The translations under genes were made by a program, and so were the position numbers. Source: Atriophallophorus winterbourni (taxonomy: Eukaryota > Platyhelminthes > Trematoda > Plagiorchiida > Microphallidae). From it: a stretch of 64,000 bases of DNA. Shown here piece by piece: positions 57,827 through 64,000 of the stretch. The stretch lies in NCBI GenBank assembly GCA_013407085.1, contig JACCGJ010010859.1, forward strand, positions 29,065-93,064, given 5' to 3'. The notes beneath the pieces are model-generated. The model ran no database searches. It saw only the letters and a program-made list of their open reading frames with translations, and had not been told where the DNA came from. Within the stretch, counting starts at the first letter, position 1, and each line of letters starts with the position of its first letter.

Positions 57827-59125
57827 CTAATATTATAATGCAAAGAAAAATATAGGGTGGAAATATAATGTTTGCTAGGTCTTCACTACTCTTATCACTG
57901 ATATTTGTAATTAGTCGAAGTAATGCAGGCAAAGGAGTGTGAATACGTTCTACAGAACTTATTTCCATGAGGGAGTGCTAACTAAATATAAGCAGATGTA
58001 CAATTCGTGGCAAACAATCTAGCAGTGTGACTAGTAAATATCGTATGTCATACATTTCGTAAATCAATATAAAGAACACCTACGAGACATGAAGAATACT
58101 GCAAACATTTTGAGGCATAGTAACTCTATAATATTGCTAGAATATTTCAATAAATGTTTTCATCAACTTTCCTAATATTCTAGCTCTGATCTCTCAGTAA
58201 CAGTTATTTTTTAAATACTGAACTGTTTTTTTATTGATTTGTTTGAAGCACTAAGTCATTTATATAAATATACAAATAAATATATTCAAAGGCAGAATCA
58301 CAATGTAATTTGTGGTCAAGCGCTTGAGCTGCATGTAATTGACCAGTTTTTAGTTTTTTTATTAATTAACCGCAACTATACTCTTTATTGAAAACTCAGT
58401 TACATAAAATGTAAATAAAATTAGTTAATATTTAAAAAATTCAACACTCAAAAAAGTAATATCACTATAGTCAAGCATATGGATGTATTTATTACAGAAT
58501 TAAAGCAAAACATAGTAAGTTGCGTGGCGTCAAAGCTTGTGAATCTCTTTAATTTCTCATTGTTGTTCTTTCCATTGATTAAGAACATATATAGAGAGAG
58601 AAAGTGTAAGGTGATCGGAAAAATTCCACGACAAAGTAATCTTCCATAACCACAAAGCTAATCGTGCGGTTTTTGAGAAACCTCACATTTGACAATATCA
58701 GTTGTAATGTCATTTATAACACAATCTAATACGTGCACGAACAGAAAGTTGTTTGAATAAAGCGAATGAATTTAAATGCTCCAAATATGCATTTAAACTT
58801 TACCTCTTTCAAACTTGTAACCGTAGCCGTTATTTTCTGTCAAAGTGCAAACATTAAGTCAAATAAACTTATTTATCGATGTGAATATTCTCGCTTATAA
58901 TTGATAGAATTTGTGCTTGCTTAAAAAATGTCTTCAGCTTACCAAATTGCACCGATACTGGTTCTGAAAATAAACGTAAAGAACTCAATTTTATTTGATA
59001 TTTCTTATATATGAGTTCCTGAATACCGATCATTTGTATCCATTAACGAATTGGTGTGATGTTTTAGCTTCCATTATTAATTGCAACGTTAGGTATGTAG
59101 TTGAAATAAATTGACTTGTTGATTT

Positions 59126-59143
59126 TATATATATATATATATA
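59126..59143. repeat. TA microsatellite
   Basis: About nine TA repeats. Confidence 0.9.
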
Positions 59144-60334
59144 CCAGTTCAGGTCAGATGTGTAAAATCTATGCAAACCGCTATTGGAATTTACGACGGA
59201 ATCACTGAGCGAAATTGATTACATGGTCTGTCTATTTTCCTTTACCTTGTTTTTAAAATCGTGTGATGGTTTATTGTATGAACACCATTGATTATCAAAC
59301 TTTTCATGGATTCGATATTTGTTTTACATAAACCCTGCCTCGAAACGTCCGGCATGATGTTGTTGAGGTGGGGTGTAATTTTAAGTCCTTACTCGGTAGA
59401 TTATTCACAGATCATTCAGCTTTTAATACTTTGCATTTGGAAATAAACCTATGTTGCATTATTTTAGATGAAATTTCGAAATGCGACAATTTAACCAACA
59501 TAGTAAAAATTTTAATTTTTTCACTAATAACTCAATAAGAACCGGTGCACAACGACAAAATACTACACACTACTTATCTGTCGGCATCTTTATGGCAGAT
59601 TTGAAATAAGAGTTGACGAATAGGTTTTGATCGAAGTTTACTTTGTTACACTAAGCATATAATGTTGTTCAATACGATCATTCTAAGTTTGTAAAACCAG
59701 TTGCGATTGGTAAGTTATTGTTGTGGTCGGTTACATGCGTCTTTAAAACAATGACCATTAGAATAGATTTTGTAAAACAGAGGCAATATCAATTTAATTA
59801 TCTGAGATATTGTTTGTCAATGTCTTGAAAAATATTGAATGCAACATAAAAAAGCTCTAATAGCTTGTAGATTCAAGGGACGAAGGACAAAGCAATAAAT
59901 CTATAACAATGCATTAATTGGCCTATTTGTTAAATTATATATTCTATTTAGTTTTGATATATGAGAAACGTGCGAAACAAATGGAGAATAAATCCCTCAT
60001 CATTTTTGTGATTACGCAATTTTATCCAAAAAATTCTAATAATTCGTATTTTTTACACGTATGATAATGAATCTGCGCTGGTTTCGAAATGGTCACTATA
60101 TCCATGTAATACTGATCTCGAATACTCACCCGCTTGACCTAGAAAGATTACAGCAGAAAATAATATGACAACAAAAATCGCTAACATGCTTCCGTCGGAA
60201 ATCGCTCGAAATAATATGCTCAAAGCGAAGTGGTTATATTTAAAGTGTGTGTGAGAATGAATTCGCCAATCAAATGCAAGCTTGAAACCTTGCTATTCAA
60301 ACGTGTTTTGGACCAGAAGTGGTGTTTTTATGTT

Positions 60335-60385
60335 TGTGACTACTCATCCGTGACAAGCACTTCGAAATATTCACAAATGTGATTC
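60335..60385 (-). repeat. HHR-B SINE 3' tail fragment
   Basis: Reverse complement ACATTTGTGAATATTTCGAA, GTGCTTGTCACGGATGAGTA, GTCACAAACAT matches the tail of the two HHR-B copies. The promoter and ribozyme are missing, as expected for a 5'-truncated SINE copy. Confidence 0.55.
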
Positions 60386-60504
60386 TCTATTGTCCTTGCT
60401 ATCTATTTGCTCTTCAAATTTGTATGAAAAATAAAAATAAAAGTGAAGTAAATACATTTTACAAATCAATAACTTTATATATATCTAAGTATTGTGGTGC
60501 TAAC

Positions 60505-60585
60505 ATCCCCATCCCTTACACACCACTACCGGTTTCAGGCTGTTTGCCATCGTCAGGTGGAGACAGTAAGATCAGGTTCAGTGAG

Positions 60586-60634
<49 letters not shown>
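60505..60634 (-). repeat. HHR-A element, best preserved copy, with TA run at its 5' side
   Basis: Minus strand reads, after the TA microsatellite (60,590-60,634), AAGGCTCACTGAACCTGATC, the complete hammerhead (60,515-60,570), then GGATGGGGATGTTAGCACCA, CAATACTTAG. The 5' part of the unit is replaced by the TA run. A plus-strand frame through it encodes only Ile-Tyr repeats and is not a gene. Confidence 0.75.
60515..60570 (-). ncRNA. Near-complete type I hammerhead ribozyme (HHR-A)
   Basis: On the minus strand: outer stem I CTTAC (60,566-60,570) with GTAAG (60,515-60,519). Inner stem I is CCAC (60,557-60,560) with GTGG (60,523-60,526). Core CTGACGA (60,550-60,556) fits CUGANGA because position 7 is free. 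Stem II is GGC-AAACA-GCC with one unpaired closing position. GAAA is at 60,533-60,536. Palindrome ACCGGT (60,528-60,533) stands for stem III, and A17 is at 60,527, giving the permitted triplet GUA. All invariant core bases are present. Because ACCGGU cannot fold on itself with a loop, activity would need pairing of two ribozymes, as described for newt and Penelope hammerheads. Confidence 0.78.
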
Positions 60635-60636
<2 letters not shown>

Positions 60637-60699
60637 TATATATCAAATTAACAATACTATGCCAACTAACTCTCGCTACTATTTTCAACAAAATTCAAT

Positions 60700-61350
60700 A
60701 CTTGCCAACTCTCGTTAGCCACCCTATTTTGCATCGCAACTATTCAGCCGGTTTCAAGGTCAAACACGCGATGTTTCAACGCCAGCTACAACAAGCCAAT
60801 CACCTCATCTGATGTGGCAATGAATCTACCTGTCAGCGGCGATCTGATCAAGGAGAAGGCGATAAAACTGGCCGAATACATCCCAGAATGGCGATGACGA
60901 AACGCGTCACGTTCAGTGCTGTTTTCCAATGATTTGTGTTCTCCGAGGCAGTGTATAATTACGAGACTTTCAAGCGTAGGCTAGACAACGAGATGAGTTG
61001 ATTGAATCTGATTACAAAAAAGCATTTAGGACTATCCACTCAAATAGTACTGAGATTGCCGAATATCAATCGACATAGCTCCAGTTATTCAGAGATTTAT
61101 CGTTTCAATATTTTAAGAAATGAAAAATAATAAAAAATTAACAATACTAAAAAAATTTTCAACAACATCTTGAATCTGAGACCCATTTTGTCAACTATTT
61201 CATCAACAGCCAAACCGAAAATCACAATTTTCTTTCACTATAATAAAAAATGCGAAACCGTTAGTGGTTTCTGAGTGCCGAGTGTATAATTACATTTCCT
61301 AGGGATAGTTGATTGAATCTTTACAAAAAACATTAGGATTCTCAAAGTTG
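60700..61350 (+). other. G+C-richer patch with internal direct repeat, unidentified
   Basis: About 60,700-60,970 is visibly richer in G+C (GGCCGAATACATCCCAGAAT, GACGAAACGCGTCACGTTCA). GTGTATAATTAC plus GTTGATTGAATCT and TTACAAAAAA(G)CATTAGGA-type blocks occur at about 60,950-61,030 and again at 61,268-61,345. Short frames (RDELIESDYKKAFRTIHSNS) hint at decayed coding sequence, perhaps an old retroelement, but nothing diagnostic was found. Confidence 0.35.
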
Positions 61351-62120
61351 TTGCCCCAATGGAAGGTATATACAAATTTAAATTTGAAAAGATATTTTGA
61401 TCATTTCGTACATGTAATTTATTTCATGTTTTAGACGTGGATTAACCTGAGGAGTCATTTATTGTACTTTTTATTTCGTTAATTTTTGTTCATATATTGT
61501 GTATTCGCTCCTCATTACATGACAATTACCGCATCAAGGTCACAATAATACATTTTGATTTTTCCTTTATCCGTCTTCTTCGTGCGCAATGTAAATTTGT
61601 TTGTTAGACTATTCACCTTTGTGGTGCTAGATAAAGCAATCAATTTTTCAGCTGCTCTATCTCCTTAATTCGAGTCGACGCCAGTCAGCTTCGCAATTTG
61701 AAGTATATGAAGAATGAGTTATTTGTTTGTGTTCGCTGATCTGCTTTTATAAACTTTTTTATTGTATGGTGTATCATTAAAATTCTTAACCCATTTTCCC
61801 CAAATAATTTTCATTTTTCCATACTCCCGTTATTTTGATTCTTTCGCTCATTTTTGATGAATAACGAGGATGCCTCACATCGATTTTTAAATTGGAAATT
61901 CCGTAGTTATAATATTGCCGGAATTCAACAACTTAAATCTCTGTTTGTGTTTTGGTCAGGCTGAGGCCGAGTTTTCATGCACAGAGTAAACAGTCACTAT
62001 TTCCGCTATTATGATTTTGTTAATAACCTCCATTCACAAGTTGCTAACAAACCACTTGAATTACCCTACGTTACACTGAATCATGAGATAAATCGGAAAT
62101 TGGCCTTAGGTGAAGAACAG
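61350..62120. other. A+T-rich intergenic DNA
   Basis: No supported gene. Confidence 0.5.
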
Positions 62121-62130
62121 AATTTAAAAA

Positions 62131-62450
62131 ATGTTTCGCGGTAAGCAAATGTCAAAAGTTGCACCACTTAAAACTCATTCAGGACGATAAGTACATCGAT
62201 GAGCGCATTATAAATAGCGTGGATTTAAAGTTTACGTCGAGATGTTACGAAAGTAATAGATTTGGCAGAGAATGAAAATAATAATGAACAACTTGCTGCA
62301 GCATTTAACCAAGTTTTAGATTGCACGCGACGACTAGCAGTTTTCACTGTCACGATTGTACCACTGATACATGTAGAAGACCAACAAAATGTGCTCAACA
62401 TCAAAGTGGATGAACTCAATTTGACAGTCAAGCGACTCCCGTCTAGTTGA
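62131..62450 (+). pseudogene. Candidate broken coding sequence, unidentified
   Basis: An ATG at 62,131 opens MFRGKQMSKVAPLKTHSGR and stops at 62,190. Another frame reads DDKYIDERIINSVDLK (62,185-62,231). A third reads RRDVTKVIDLAENENNNEQL, AAAFNQVLDCTRRLAVFTVT and IVPLIHVEDQQNVLNIKVDE to a stop at 62,450. The three pieces follow each other closely in different frames and have protein-like composition (few rare A+T-driven residues, amphipathic helices), which suggests one coding sequence with two frameshifts. Alternatively they may be separate exons (an acceptor-like CATTCAG precedes 62,185). No family recognised. Confidence 0.3.
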
Positions 62451-64000
62451 AAAAATGCCCGCAGTCAGCCTGTGGCATATCTAGAGAGGGAATCGATTAC
62501 TCTGGTGTCTGTTACATGCAAGCTAAGGTGAATCTTGGCATAAAACCGTGAGCATGTGTATATAATAATAGCATTCATGGGGAGTTCCGAGCCAAATAGT
62601 AATTGCAACCACGGACGTCTAACTTAATCAAAGTCGTCCATTTTATATATGTCACTGTTCGACAGAACCAATAACTCACCTTTCTATCACAATCAATTCA
62701 TATTGACATTCAGTGAGTTATTTAGGACTATAAAATGCATCGTGTATCGAAATATATTGGACAGACGATAACAACAATGTACTCACAAAAATTACGACAA
62801 TCATATGGGGCTGGAAAATGTAACCTAATAAATGAAATAAGCGTAACTCTCTCTAGCATATCGGGGAAAAATTATGTGGAACGCTTTTTAACTTTGATTG
62901 CGGAGATTTAGAAAGATGAAAACACGTGAATCATGACACAATTATGCCACAAGATATCACTGTCAATCTCGCCAACATGTTAAGATCAGGTAATCAAGAC
63001 GTACACTGAACAACCCTTTTGTTTTATATTTTCAATTTAGCGTAACGTCGAATCACAAAATCTTTTTAGTTTTTTTGTTCACATTTCATTCACTCATTCT
63101 TTTTCTGCTTGGATGGTTTCAGGTAAAGTGAGGGATCATCATTTCCTTAAAAGCTAAGTCGTTCAGTTGAATTTCTCAGAGATCAATTCTTGGAGAGCTT
63201 ATTTTTCTTATCTTCATTGATTAGCTACCACAGTCGGATGAGTGTACTTGGTGAAATTTATTGGATATTGTCTAGTTTTGCAGGTCGCCAAAACCGCACA
63301 TTCATTCTGTCGGTCAACAATCTTTTGAATATCTGATATTTAACACTCAACATAACATAAAATATTTGTTTCATCATAGCTTTTAAAGTTCTTAACTTTC
63401 TTGTACCAGAACATATTCCAGAGATTGACGATCCAATGGTTTTTTTAGTCAAATTTAAACGAGCAACATTTTCAGAGTGTCATATCAACGCGCTATCAAT
63501 TTTGTGAGCGCAGTCCGTTCAAATTGGTTGCATTTTCCATATTCTGAGTTCTGTACATTCTAACATTCGGTACCGTATCTACTACAACCATTACAATTTT
63601 TATTTTGACAAATTATTGTAACATATAATACATATTATTACTTTAGTTTCTGAATATATATTTTATTTTTACTATATTTGCGACTCTCCAGCTGATAAGT
63701 CATGCTAATAATGAAAGCAGCTTGCAATATCTTCTTCACACATTTACGCAGTACACCGTCTGCAGTGATTTTTAATAAATTCTCACTTTAATTATGAATA
63801 AGGCAAAAATTGACCAATGGTTATTACACAACTTGCAAGCGTTAGGCTCTCCTTAGCGGTTCGAGCAAATAAAAACCTCACTAAGGGATTAATGCAAATT
63901 ATCACTGGTCGCATTTGAATTGTAGCGACTATGGTATGGCTGCCAATGATGCTGCTCGTCTTATTTTAAAATTCTAAGGCAGCGTGACCCTTTCCAACTC
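62451..64000. other. A+T-rich intergenic DNA to the window end
   Basis: No supported gene. A minus-strand frame at 63,258-63,452 has basic, protein-like wording (TDRMNVRFWRPAKL) but no start, splice or family support. Confidence 0.45.

Larger units (their letters stand above)
55966..60330. other. A+T-rich flank outside the right arm
   Basis: No supported gene. It holds TA microsatellites at 57,791-57,823 and 59,126-59,143. Confidence 0.55.

Noticed and set aside
60379..60718. Plus-strand frames with long Ile-Tyr runs
   Set aside because: They translate a TA microsatellite and the antisense of the hammerhead repeat.

Overview
This window looks like non-coding, repeat-dominated nuclear DNA of a flatworm, most likely a trematode and possibly a schistosomatid. 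I infer this from the strong A+T bias, remnants of CR1-like and RTE-like LINEs, a mariner relic, and two families of hammerhead-ribozyme repeats. One of those families is a tRNA-like SINE resembling the schistosome Sm-alpha type. No bacterial-style genes, rRNA, tRNA genes or CRISPR arrays are present. Apart from transposon-derived frames, only a few short candidate exons or broken frames (33,986-34,210; 39,751-39,897; 62,131-62,450; 27,930-28,133) could belong to cellular genes, and none has a recognised product.

The main architectural feature is a diverged inverted duplication. The left arm (about 3,575-15,998) and the right arm (about 47,098-55,965, reverse complement) read the same sequence in opposite orientation around a 31-kb spacer. 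Most of the two arms looks roughly 80-88% identical by eye. An island of about 1.15 kb (13,200-14,350 and 48,700-49,840) stands out at about 95% and carries a conserved TATA-like box and a duplicated 98-bp block. The left arm was later changed by two events. A CR1-like LINE whose 5' half is inverted lies at its outer edge (about 215-3,575). A chimera of the LINE 3' end plus 1.34 kb of arm sequence was amplified into four head-to-tail units of about 1.97 kb (2,943-10,833). An RTE fragment, a 20-N assembly gap and a TA microsatellite interrupt the left arm at 11,582-12,310.

The spacer (16-47 kb) is A+T-rich DNA with scattered relics. It holds an RTE 5' end at 15,985-17,230, a hammerhead element with a visible target-site duplication at 20,361-20,671, and several degenerate hammerhead copies. 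It also has a cluster of an unnamed repeat family (30.3-38 kb), tail-to-tail RTE pieces next to a candidate exon (33,986-35,229), and a mariner pseudogene (35,823-36,640).

The right flank (56-64 kb) is largely featureless. It contains the best-preserved hammerhead copy (60,505-60,590, minus strand), a G+C-richer patch at 60,700-61,350 and a broken frame near 62.1-62.45 kb. The most noteworthy system is the hammerhead repeat family (called HHR-A here). It has a conserved CUGANGA / GGC-AAACA-GCC / GAAA core, a palindromic ACCGGU in place of a normal stem III, and a monomer period near 220 nt. These features suggest a retrozyme-like or Penelope-LTR-like element that would self-cleave as a dimer. 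All identities, boundaries and helices were judged by eye.
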